A stretch of DNA of 11,099 nt from Ichthyophonus hoferi (GCA_002751075.1 NAOQ01000061.1:8272-19370); one strand, 5' to 3'; counted from the first letter of the stretch, positions 1 through 7,918 are shown. Translations and numbers: made by a program. The notes: generated by a model not told the origin, from the letters alone.

Positions 1-88
1 CGGATATCGCCATCAATAGCCTTATACGATTTATAATCTTCATAATAATCTTCATAGGTAGAAGACTGGTTAGACCTAAGTCCAATTA
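1..88 (-). other. FTP domain 4, N-half exon, cut by the window edge
   Basis: Acceptor TTACGCAG at about 96-89 opens an exon that reads IGLRSNQSSTYEDYYEDYK, then AIDGD, in the same phase 1 as the other N-half exons. It aligns with the start of domains 2 and 3 (RATQSS ... IDGN), with a longer Tyr/Asp/Glu-rich loop (YEDYYEDYKSY). The WW.VDMG core and the C-half would lie left of base 1, so the gene has at least four units. Whether more follow cannot be seen. Confidence 0.8.
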
Positions 89-3000
89 CTGCGTAATATA
101 ATTCTTAGTTAGTAAATAAAAACACCTTTAGATTTGAAGATCTCACCTTAAGAAACCCAACACATCAAAATGATTGTAAAATGTTTAAGTCAACCTCTAG
201 AAACAATGGCTAGCTTGGATGCTAATTGATTTAACAATATTAGGTTACCTCCAGGAATGCATGTGCACTAATGATCTAACATCAGATATCAGGCCAAAAT
301 TAACACTTACAATTGATCTTGGGTACCGGGTCTTCTATGAAATCTGTCTTTAAACATTTCCTTGGTTAGAATATACGCAAATAGACACAGGAGCATGCTA
401 GTACCAGTAAGAAAAATGAACATATTACACAAATAGTGAGTACTAGTTTTCCATTACTATTGAGGAAATGTGTAATAACGAATCCCTGCATACTTGCAGA
501 GAGCAGCTAATAGACTTTGTTAAGCATGGAATTATACACAGATAGAGTGGTTAACATACGTTCACCAAGTAAGTATCCCCACACCTCTACCTCGCATAGA
601 GAGAGAAGAATTCCTGGAGACTTAGAATCCAATATATGGATCTTCAACACTCGGCCAGTTACCGGTTTCTCACACATAACCCACAAAAAATATGAATCAG
701 CCTTCTCGTATACAGGGCCACAAGGTTGACTATCCACAGTAATCTCAACGTTTTGAAGATACCCTTGTAAATAATTACCATTGGTGATCTATGGAAGGAA
801 TTATTATTTAAAGACTGTCATATATAGCTATACATAAACCGTACGTAAAGTAACTAGATGACACCAATAAGCTTCTATATGTAATATGACCACAACAAAT
901 AATGAGGGGGAGGGGGAACCCCCTGTAAATTTAAAGATTGTAAAACATAATGAGCCCAGAGAGGTCACTGAAAGATAAATGTATTTGAAGATTTATCTTT
1001 GCAAAATACCTTAACAGAATAGATAGTAGCTTTAGTACCCATGTCAACAGTCCACCATGGATCGTTTAATACCCAGTCATAAGTACGGGTGCATGTGTAG
1101 GGATTGCCATCAATACCCATAGAGGCTATGTAATCCTCACCCCAGTTAGAAGACTGTGTAGCCCTAAGTCCAAATACTGCATATTAGGATTCTTAGTTAG
1201 GAAACAAAAATACATTTAAATCTAAAGACCTCATGCTAAAAAACCCAATTCATACAAATGACCATAAAGCCTTTATGTCAACCTTTTGGGAAAATGGCTA
1301 ATTTGGGTGCTAATTAATGCTACAATAGAAGATCGGCTCCAGATATAGCCATTTACACTAATGCCCCCACATTATATACAGGCCAAAATCAATACTTACA
1401 ATTAATTTGGGGTGTCATCATTCCCTTGACTTCTGTATTTGAGGATTACCTTGATTAAAATATATATAAATATATACAAGAGAAGGCTAGTACCAGGAAG
1501 AAAAGTAGACATGCTGCACAACTGTTAGTTACCAATTTTTAGTTATTATTGAGAAAGTTAGTAGAAGCAAATTCCTACATACTGGTAGAGAGCTGTTGCT
1601 AATAGACGTTGTTGAACACGGATTTGGATACAGATACAGTGGTTAACTTACGTTGAGTCGTTTGTTGGATTCCCCACACCTCCACCTCGCATACAGTCAA
1701 CCAGTGGTTATCTTTGTAATAGTAAGGAACTAAACTTAGTTTACTTTTTTCTACCAACGTGCGTGGTCCACGTTTTTTTTCTACCAACTTCTGGATCTTC
1801 AAAACTTGGCCAGTTACAGGTGGATTGCACATTAATGTGAAAGAAAAATAACCAATGTCTGACATAAGGCCACAACTTTTACCATCCACAGTAACCGCAA
1901 TAGATACCGTCCATGGTATATCAATGAACTGATGGCTGAGCTATGAAGGGAATTACTGATTAAAGACTGTAATATATAGCTATATACACAACAGATTTAA
2001 AATAACTAGATTAGGTCAATAAGTCTCTATATTTAAAGTGACCACCGCTAATAATGTAAAAAAGAAGCTCTGTAAATCTAGAGATTGCATGACATAATGA
2101 GCCAAGAGAGGTCTCGGAAAAATAAATGAATTCATGATATTTGGCATTTCTATGCCAATCATTAGGTATTTATGTCAATATTTAACTCAGCAAAATACCT
2201 TAATATAATGAACAGAGATTGAGGCGCCCATGTCAACAGTCCACCAAGGATCGAGTGATAGGAAAAGGTTTGGTACGGCGCATGTGCTAGAATAGCCATC
2301 AATACCCATAGAGGCTACGCTACTTTCATCAAAGGTAGAAGGCTGTGTTGCCCTTTGTCCAAGCACTACATAATAGGATTATTAGTTAGAAAACTAAAAC
2401 ACCTTTAGATTTAAAGGCCTCACCTTAAAAAACCCAACTCGTGCAAATAACCATAAAACCTTTTCGTTATCTTTCAAAAGAAATGAATAAATTGGGTGCT
2501 AATTAATGCTACAATCTAACCTCAATTCCAGATATGTATAGACTAAGGGTCTCATTAAAGATCAGGCCAATTTAAATTCTTACATTCAATTTTTTGTGGT
2601 TGTCCTGCATATCCGCACACATTGAAATCACAATTTATGAAGCTCATAGGACTGGGATTCTCCACTTTCAACTCGATTACCGAACCTTTCACTGCTCCGC
2701 CCTTACACTTAACTGTAGAATTTTTATCGGGAATATACTCCTGTACTTGACCACAGTACTTGCCATCCACAGTCACTGTAAAATTTAGTAGAATGTTAAC
2801 CTTCGGATTACTAAGACTAATCTGTGGAGAAGAATAATGTCAGTAATCATAAACAGTAATAAGACTACTCCCGATTTACCGGTACTAGAACTACCCGCGC
2901 GAAAGTACCAATAGAAAAACCCTGATATGTAGTTAAAGAAGTCAGTTATTACGTTTATTTTGACTTTTATGGTTGGTATATACATTGGGTATTAAAGATA

Positions 3001-3445
3001 TAGCTTGGTGTTCACTACAATAACTTACCGATACATTGTCGACAAAGCTAGAAACCAGCAAAGTTACTCGCCAAAATTTACTGCTGTTTGTAAGCGGAAG
3101 CCTACAATCTGGTAAGCAAAGGCCACCCACTGAGGTAGGTAAATACTTGGGTCAGCAAACAAAAACAAAAAACAAACAAAAAAAAAATACCAAATGGTTA
3201 TAAATTGTATTAAATTCGAAACTCAAGAAAAATCATGGGAAAGCCTTCTAAGAAAAAGAACATACCAAAAAATCACAAAAGTATAATAATGCTGAGTTTA
3301 AGATATGTATGTCTACTGCATGTCCCCCATCAAGCTAACATACAAATTAATACTTACAGTAATCTTGGTTTTCAGGGCTACAAAACGATGCACTGCCCAC
3401 ATGGGCAATTGAAAGAGCTATTAAACTAGCTGTAAGTCGTAGCAT
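1..3445 (-). CDS. Secreted tandem-repeat F-type lectin (fucolectin), partial at left edge
   Basis: Spliced gene read by hand on the minus strand. Exons in transcript order: 3445-3358, 3129-3029, 2821-2584, 2365-2199, 1940-1652, 1176-1010, 788-560 and 88 to beyond base 1. All junctions are GT-AG, and every exon length agrees with the phases: the first exon ends in phase 1, N-half exons run phase 1 to 0, C-half exons run 0 to 1. The 1367 coding bases in view encode about 455 residues: a signal peptide and four FTP units, the first diverged and the last cut by the window. Family hallmarks seen are ATQSS, IDGN, DPWW.VDMG, TVDGK.CG, PVTG.VLKI and CEVEVWG. F-type lectins bind fucosylated glycans in innate recognition; secretion is inferred from the leader. 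The Arg of the usual RxD ligand motif is Thr in two domains, so sugar binding is uncertain. An array of separate single-domain genes is the main alternative. Confidence 0.82.
89..559 (-). other. Inter-unit intron (domain 3 to domain 4)
   Basis: A 471-nt intron between donor GTATGT and acceptor GCAG. It aligns along its length with the 475-nt intron at 1177-1651 (shared blocks such as TCTTAGTTAG, GGCCAAAAT and AGCTAATAGACTTTGTT), so it was copied with the exons. It contains the relic leader ORF listed at 311-423. Confidence 0.7.
311..423 (-). other. Relic signal-peptide exon inside the lectin intron (copy 1)
   Basis: ATG at 423-421 opens a hydrophobic leader, MFIFLTGTSMLLCLFAYIL, and stays open for 37 codons plus two bases to a GTAAGT donor (310-305). 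The next N-half exon needs a phase-1 partner but this one ends in phase 2, so direct splicing to exon 1-88 would shift the frame and meet a stop. The donor flank (CCCAAGATCAATT|GTAAGT) resembles that of the real first exon (ACCAAGATTACT|GTAAGT). I read it as a fossil first exon left from tandem gene duplication. An alternative first exon of another isoform cannot be excluded. Confidence 0.45.
560..1176 (-). other. FTP domain 3: exons 1010-1176 and 560-788
   Basis: The N-half exon (167 nt) reads FGLRATQSSNW, GIDGNPYTCTRT and NDPWWTVDMG, ending YSVK at donor GTATTT. The C-half exon (229 nt, 76 full codons) starts ITNGNYLQGY after acceptor CTTCCATAG. It carries ITVDSQPCGP, KPVTGRVLKI and LCEVEVWGY, the typical C-terminal strand of the family. 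The donor GTATGT at 559-554 follows in phase 1, so the last base C plus TA of the next unit gives Leu. Without splicing the frame stays open for 16 codons to a stop at 509-507. This is the most canonical unit in the window. Confidence 0.87.
906..923. repeat. G-run hairpin in a lectin intron
   Basis: GGGGGAGGGGGAACCCCC can fold as a five-base G/C stem with an AA loop. The paralogous introns near 2050 and 10970 have A-rich sequence at the same place (AATGTAAAAA), so this is specific to the domain 3 unit. It is striking in an AT-rich window. Confidence 0.6.
1177..1651 (-). other. Inter-unit intron (domain 2 to domain 3)
   Basis: A 475-nt intron, donor GTAAGT and acceptor TATGCAG, paralogous to 89-559 and, in its acceptor-proximal part only, to 2366-2583. 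It holds the second relic leader and no other gene. Confidence 0.7.
1400..1512 (-). other. Relic signal-peptide exon inside the lectin intron (copy 2)
   Basis: The counterpart of the 311-423 element, with the same 113-nt length and no net indel. It reads MSTFLPGTSLLLYIFIYIL, then diverges, with an in-frame TAA as codon 37 just before the GTAAGT donor (1399-1394). Bases around GGTACTAGC and the ATG are strongly shared with the other copy. Like it, this copy ends in phase 2 and cannot splice in frame to exon 1010-1176. A decayed first exon is the simplest reading. Confidence 0.45.
1745..1788 (-). repeat. In-frame 30-bp tandem duplication in exon 1652-1940
   Basis: TTTTTTCTACCAAC occurs at 1745-1758 and again at 1775-1788 with an exact 30-bp offset, giving the LVEK...LVEK pattern ten residues apart. 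It preserves the frame and accounts for part of the longer loop of FTP domain 2. Confidence 0.75.
2141..2158. repeat. Intronic inverted repeat TTGGCA...TGCCAA
   Basis: A perfect six-base stem with a six-base loop in the domain 2 half-to-half intron. A near-identical copy lies at 11056-11073 in the intron of the right-hand lectin gene, with one stem mismatch. It is absent from the matching domain 3 intron. Confidence 0.6.
2584..3129 (-). other. FTP domain 1 (diverged): exons 3029-3129 and 2584-2821
   Basis: The N-half exon has only 33 full codons against 55 in the other units. It lacks the ATQSS/IDG segment and keeps a WWRVDL-like core written FWRVTLL. The C-half exon encodes 79 residues from ISLSNPK through TVDGKYCG, a Cys-bearing middle (VKCKGG, INCDFNVCGY) and KIE. 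CEVEVWG is replaced by CDFNVCGY, so the cysteine pattern differs from the other units. The intron between the halves is 2822-3028. The C-half ends in GAAT with donor GTAAGA (2583-2578). A reduced domain, possibly structural rather than sugar-binding, is my inference. Confidence 0.65.
3358..3445 (-). other. First coding exon: signal peptide of the lectin gene
   Basis: ATG at 3445-3443 opens MLRLTASLIALSIAHVGSA, a basic start, a hydrophobic core and a small-residue cleavage site, followed by SFCSPENQDY. The exon encodes 29 full codons and ends one base into the next (T), at a consensus GTAAGT donor (3357-3352). Joining T to the TG that opens exon 3029-3129 gives Leu and keeps the frame. The intron that follows (3130-3357) has a long T-rich tract on the minus strand just before the TTACCTACCTCAG acceptor. 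No convincing TATA box is visible upstream. I chose this Met because it is the only one giving a leader in phase with the next exon. Confidence 0.75.
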
Positions 3446-4606
3446 TGGAACCCAGATTTTAGCATAAATTATCAAATTTTGTATTCACTCCCACCGTTCG
3501 AGACATACTTTTTCTAAATCAATTGCCTCACTAAACTCGATTTAACGACTTCGATTAGGTACGTTGTCGTAGGTGTTATTCCCTATACCCGCTTTATTGG
3601 TTGTTTTTAGCAATTAGGTATTTGTAGATTTATTTATGTCAGATAAGCGGGAAAAAAATTTCACATCAGTATCAGTATGTACCTATTAATAAATAAATAA
3701 AAGACCGCGAGTTATGTTAAAATAGGAATAGCCAAACAATTTGGATGCTTCATATTTTAGCTGTGATTATTTAGTATTATTAGATATTACTATGACAGTA
3801 GTCTGGAAAAACAGTTGGTGCAATCCATTGATTGAAGCTATTCTAATTAATTATTACTAAAGTATAATATATTTTAACAAATATTATTATACGTCAATCA
3901 GCTACGACCAATAACAAACTAAAGTACACTATGTTTTAACACTTGAAAACACCATAATGGCCTTCAGCCTCGATATTATTCTTAGCAACCAATTGAATCC
4001 TTAAGTTGTTAAAATACCTTTGCAATGTAGTGATATGATAACTTACAGGTGAGAGTTTTGAAGCAGGCCAATACACATGGTATAAAACAATTATGTACTT
4101 ACTCATGAATTATTGTGAAGTTTAGTATAAACAAGTGAAATATTTAGTAAAGACGCTTGTTATTAAAACCAAACAAGACAATCTAATCTGGCAAATTTTT
4201 ATGACGTAGTTCTAAATTAAAATGAAACACTAACATAATAGTAATAATATCAGAAAGATATCCGGTAATTCACAAGCTGTATTATCTATCTGATTAGATT
4301 GTTAGTTAATATTGAAGTCAAATAAGTGGATTAATAAATAGATAAAACCGAGAAAAATAAAATAAAAAACAACCCATAAAAATAATTGAAGTTCAATCAT
4401 TATGCAACCCTTATAAACATTAAAATAAACCAATGACACAAGGATTGATAATTACATGCAACCTATAGACCAATTAACTTGCCGTTAATATGTATATGCA
4501 CCAGTCATATACATCTCTGTTAGTATTGGTTCACATGTACCGCAGATTCCCATCAATCAGCCAATTAATTATATATATACATATATGTATTAAAGGTTGA
4601 AGTGAG

Positions 4607-4744
4607 ATGATTGGAAAAATTTCTCTTTATTCTCTACTTGTAATTGTCGACTGCAATCCAAGATGGGTGCTAATAACTATAGCACCATGCCATGGATGCA
4701 AGTCAGCCAGGAGACAAGGCTGCATATATTCTCATGTTTTCTAA
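4607..4744 (+). CDS. Possible small secreted Cys-containing peptide ORF (45 aa)
   Basis: ATG at 4607 opens MIGKISLYSLLVIVDCN and continues through PCHGCKSARRQGC to a TAA at 4742-4744. The start resembles a leader and the rest is basic with four further-spaced cysteines. I do not recognise a family. Local base composition is less AT-rich than the flanks. Against it: it is very short, has no known neighbour role, and could be chance or a piece of an unseen exon. It also overlaps a small hairpin (GGTGCTA...TAGCACC). Confidence 0.2.
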   Translation: MIGKISLYSLLVIVDCNPRWVLITIAPCHGCKSARRQGCIYSHVF

Positions 4745-4891
4745 AATAACTTATATAATTTAATATTAAATTTATTACTTACTTACGATATTTAATTTTA
4801 TGAATACATATATATTAAAATATATATCTTTTATGATTATATGATGATTACTATACACTATCATAAAACTTGTTTTGGCTGTCCTATTACT

Positions 4892-5055
4892 AGACCAATG
4901 ATAATTACCATACTAATTATTGCACTAATATAATAGTGGAGTTAATTATTATTTACCTATTATGATTATTACATTAATTATTGCACAAATACTAAATAAT
5001 GTCGTATTAATTATTTTCACCAATGATAATTTTGCTATTAATTATCCCACCAATG
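4892..5055. repeat. Degenerate AT-rich repeats with ACCAATGATAATT and AATTATTGCAC motifs
   Basis: ACCAATGATAATT occurs near 4893 and again near 5020. AATTATTGCAC occurs at 4915-4925 and 4976-4986, 61 bp apart, with related ATTAATTAT words between. This looks like an eroded short tandem repeat just upstream of MED11. No transposon ends were found. Confidence 0.4.
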
Positions 5056-5209
5056 GTACGTTTTGTATAAAATATAAGCAAATAAAAAGCGTGATAGTAA
5101 GAAAGATAAAATGGAAAGGAATGTTAGTGTTTACCTATTAATAATAATAAACAGTAATATGTTGTATTACTACACATTTTTATTATATGTGTGTATATTA
5201 TATTATATA

Positions 5210-7621
5210 ATGATGTCAACACAACACGATGCGCTTTCGGAGCTGCAAAATATAGAAAAGGTTAACATGTGTTATATAGCATAGTATAGTATAGTATAAA
5301 TATTCTATTATATACTCGAACCGCTTTAAGCCAAACAGTTTTATTTTAATAAGTCAAAGATTATATAACCGTAATCAAATAAGACATGTTAATGCTGTCT
5401 ACCTCAAGTTATACTCTGACCTCTCTCTTTCTTTCTGGGTAGATAAGGATATTCATTGACACTGACTAGGCACTTCATTAGTATCCGTGGTTTAGATAGT
5501 GTGTATACACATGTCCTTTTGTTTGCACATCTATGCAGTGCAAAACATTATATATATATATATATATATATATCCACACAGCATACTATATCTATATTGT
5601 TGTTATTATATTTTTATAATTACCTTTTCGCTACAGTAGATATGTAAACGTATGTTAAGATTAGTCAGGCAGATTCAAAATAGTAGAATGTTCACACTGT
5701 CACACTATCATAGGCATGCAACTATAGTATGTATAGAGTATATAGCAAGCTAAATATATGTTCTTATCGTTATGTTATATTGTAAGGTTATAATGTTTTA
5801 TGTTAGTGTATAGTGCTGAATGTTACAATATTTTTTTTATGATGTGGTATGATCTGATTATTATTATATTAGATTATGTTATACTGTGGTATATTATGTT
5901 GCAATATAATACATTGATATATATGTCCACCTATAAAACCATTATATAACATAACATATATCCGCTCTCCCATCCACAGAAAGTAGTGACAATAGTGCGT
6001 ACAGCAGGCTATGCTATCCAAGAATTAACCTCTGATAGTTATTCTATGCAAAGTGTGGAGAGAACAGCTGATAAATACTTTAAAGAAGTGGCTGTAGGTG
6101 ACCTAGATCGGATAGGATAGGATAGGATAGGATAGGATTGGATTGGATTGGATAAGGTAGGATAGGATAGGCTAGGATAGGATAGCATGCATAGTATATG
6201 GTGTTATGTTATGGTATGGCATGGGATAGTAGGATGCTCTATGGCATGCGATCATGTACTATAATAAGATATATTCTATTATATTGCCCTATGTCTTACC
6301 TCCTCCCATCTTTACATGGCCTCAATGATCATAAGCATTTTATTAACAACAAGATAGGCTACCTAATTCAGTGAGTTACTCTCTTTCTCCGTCCCTTCGC
6401 CCTATACTATACAGGATGTTGATAATGCACTTAGACAACAGATCCAACGACTGTGTGTCAATGCCCCTTATAGGGGTATTACCTACGGAGAAGAGAAAGA
6501 CTTAGAGCTATTGGCTTGGAGGACAGAGTTAATTAGTCATCAGCTACAGCTCATGTTATTGGTAGGCCTCTAATTGCCAATTATAACTTAGTTTTATATA
6601 TTGTCGTGTAATATTATATAGTGTGATGTAATATAAGTTAATGCAATATATTGTAATATCCTGTATTGTAATGTATTATAGTATAGTATAATGTATTATA
6701 TTATGCTACCCTAGGTTATACTACACTATCAGTTTAAATTATTTTGGAATAGTCGTTGAGTTATTCTGTAATTATCAGGTAACAGGTTGTGTTATTGCTG
6801 GAATACATATATGCGCACTCACAATCGTTGATTCTATTGTAACGTTGTCTGATTAATCACATCGCATAAAATGCAATAGATATGCTTTTCTACACGTACA
6901 TCTGTATAATATGGTTAAAAAATTAAAAGTATTATAAACCAGTAGGCATGAAGCAATAAACTATAATACGTAATGTATATTTGGGTCCAATAGCATAGGA
7001 TGAGTTCGGCTAGGAATGGTTTTTAACTAAAATAATAGGATAATCAGAAAGCATAAGTGTATCTAATACTTAAATGTGTGTGTATTTTAAATCAATGTAA
7101 ATAAAGGAATAAAATCTAATGTTATATGCATATATTTAATTATATAGTATAAGCCACCCTAAGAGTAAGAAAGTTAAATTTAATCCTACATAAATTTAAC
7201 AATGATATTACTTTTTTTTCTTTTGTCCTTTCCCTCCCTTTCTCATTTTCTCTTATCGATTATGTTTTATTTTTATACTTTCTAAATATTGCATTTTATA
7301 TATAGTTGCTTTGCCTATGTTGTATATGCAGCTATAGTTGATAATACGTACATGCATACAAATACTATATTATGGTATATCTCAATGAGTCAATTCTGAA
7401 TGACAAATAGAGTCCATACATAATGAAATGTATTCTTAAAGTCACTATTCTACAATAGTTTTTGTTATTTAGAATAGTCCGTCATTGTCCGTATAGTGTG
7501 TGCTTGTGCTAACATACATTACCATATATAGAAATTGTCCCCTATGGAAGCCCCTCCAGCTGATTCGTCTACACTGGTCCTAGATGATGTCATAGATGTG
7601 AATACTAATATCACCCAATAA
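5210..7621 (+). CDS. MED11: Mediator of RNA polymerase II transcription subunit 11
   Basis: Four exons joined by hand: 5210-5260, 5980-6093, 6415-6561 and 7532-7621, all phase 0, giving 17+38+49+29 = 133 residues and a TAA. The product aligns by memory with human MED11 (117 aa): LxxIE+ in exon 1, then AGYAIQEL, a helix ending VADVDNALRQQIQRL, and YGEEKDLELLAWR matching the family's SYxxxKD segment. MED11 pairs with MED22 in the Mediator head module and helps recruit the general transcription machinery in the nucleus. The C-terminal tail (SSTLVLDDVIDVNTNITQ) is an acidic extension. Donors are GTTAAC (weak), GTAGGT and GTAGGC; acceptors are CCACAG, TACAG and ATATAG. The weakest point is exon 1, with two adjacent ATGs (5210, 5213) and a poor donor. 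Confidence 0.82.
5261..5979 (+). other. MED11 intron 1 with simple repeats
   Basis: 719 nt. Contains a short TATAG/TAGTA pentamer run near 5277-5297 and a pure TA run at about 5549-5573. A 63-codon open stretch crossing the TA run is simple-sequence translation, not a gene. The intron ends in a pyrimidine-rich CTCTCCCATCCACAG acceptor. Confidence 0.6.
6110..6185 (+). repeat. GGATA pentanucleotide microsatellite
   Basis: About fifteen units of GGATA with GGATT and GGCTA variants, starting some 16 bases after the exon 2 donor of MED11 and filling a quarter of its 321-nt intron 2 (6094-6414). Its position close to a splice donor makes length changes potentially relevant to splicing, which is inference only. 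Confidence 0.9.
6562..7531 (+). other. MED11 intron 3
   Basis: 970 nt of AT-rich sequence with GTATAGTATAATG-like runs near 6600-6720 and a T/C-rich tract at about 7210-7275. I see no exon, RNA gene or mobile element in it. Confidence 0.55.
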
Positions 7622-7667
7622 GATTAAGTTGGATAAAGCACGGACCAATGAAATACAACACATTGGG

Positions 7668-7673
7668 ATTAAA
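7668..7673 (+). terminator. Candidate poly(A) signal ATTAAA for MED11
   Basis: ATTAAA lies 47 bases after the MED11 stop and is followed by a T-rich stretch at 7699-7706. A canonical AATAAA at 7984-7989 is a more distant alternative. In DNA this AT-rich, either could occur by chance. Confidence 0.3.
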
Positions 7674-7811
7674 TATTATACTGTATTATATTATGTGTTT
7701 TTTTTCTTATGTTGTATTGGTTTATACATACTCTACTACATTATACTGAACAATATACAATCTGGGTCCTTAATTCTTTAATTGATTAATTAAGACTGAT
7801 AAATATTATAG

Positions 7812-7918
7812 TTGGTGACAAGAAAAACAAATTTATTCGTGATTTTTGGACTGGAAAAGCCTTTGACTGGATCACTGGGCTCTATAAATGGGTGCAATTA
7901 TTGGTTGTTAAATATTAA
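7812..7918 (+). other. Unassigned open island, possible exon
   Basis: After a TATTATAG acceptor-like sequence the frame reads GDKKNKFIRDFWTGKAFDWI and on to KWVQLL, stopping at 7916-7918. A GT follows TATAAATGG. The composition and rich residue mix (four Trp, few simple runs) look more coding than the flanks. I do not recognise a family and found no partner exons that join well. It may be chance or a relic. Confidence 0.2.

Larger units (their letters stand above)
1652..2365 (-). other. FTP domain 2: exons 2199-2365 and 1652-1940
   Basis: The N-half exon (167 nt, 55 full codons) contains RATQPS, a GIDGY turn and DPWWTVDMG. The C-half exon (289 nt, 96 full codons) contains VTVDGKSCG, PPVTGQVLKIQ and LTVCEVEVWG. 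The C-half is 17 to 20 residues longer than in sibling domains because of a Lys-rich loop after LKIQ that holds a ten-residue tandem duplication (LVEKKRGPRT then LVEKSK). The half-to-half intron is 1941-2198 with acceptor TTCATAG. The donor after the C-half is GTAAGT (1651-1646). Domain identity is secure; ligand specificity is not, because the RxD arginine reads Thr. Confidence 0.85.
3446..5209. other. Intergenic region between divergent lectin and MED11 genes
   Basis: 1.76 kb separating two divergently oriented start codons. Very AT-rich, with many CCAAT/ATTGG pentamers (eleven by eye from 3900 to 5060) and degenerate repeats near 4890-5055. No clear TATA box or other core promoter motif could be assigned to either gene. 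A 45-codon ORF at 4607-4744 is listed separately. Promoters of both genes presumably lie here, but their positions are not readable. Confidence 0.5.

Noticed and set aside
517-729. Plus-strand 70-codon open frame
   Set aside because: It is the antisense of the secure FTP exon 560-788 and has no family likeness.
2785-2985. Minus-strand 66-codon open frame
   Set aside because: It lies mostly in the intron 2822-3028 and reads a different frame from the exons on each side.
2942-3130. Minus-strand 62-codon frame taken as a stand-alone gene
   Set aside because: Only its first part (3029-3129) is used, as the diverged N-half FTP exon; the rest reads through a GTAAGT donor into intron.
3160-3188. 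A-rich tract as the poly(A) tail of a retrocopy
   Set aside because: On the minus strand it is the T-rich tract before the 3130 acceptor in an ordinary intron; no retrocopied gene is attached.
3235-3429. Plus-strand 64-codon open frame
   Set aside because: It overlaps the signal-peptide exon and its intron in antisense and shows no protein-like features.
5456-5647. Plus-strand 63-codon open frame in MED11 intron 1
   Set aside because: It crosses a TA microsatellite (YIYIYI) and lies between good splice sites.
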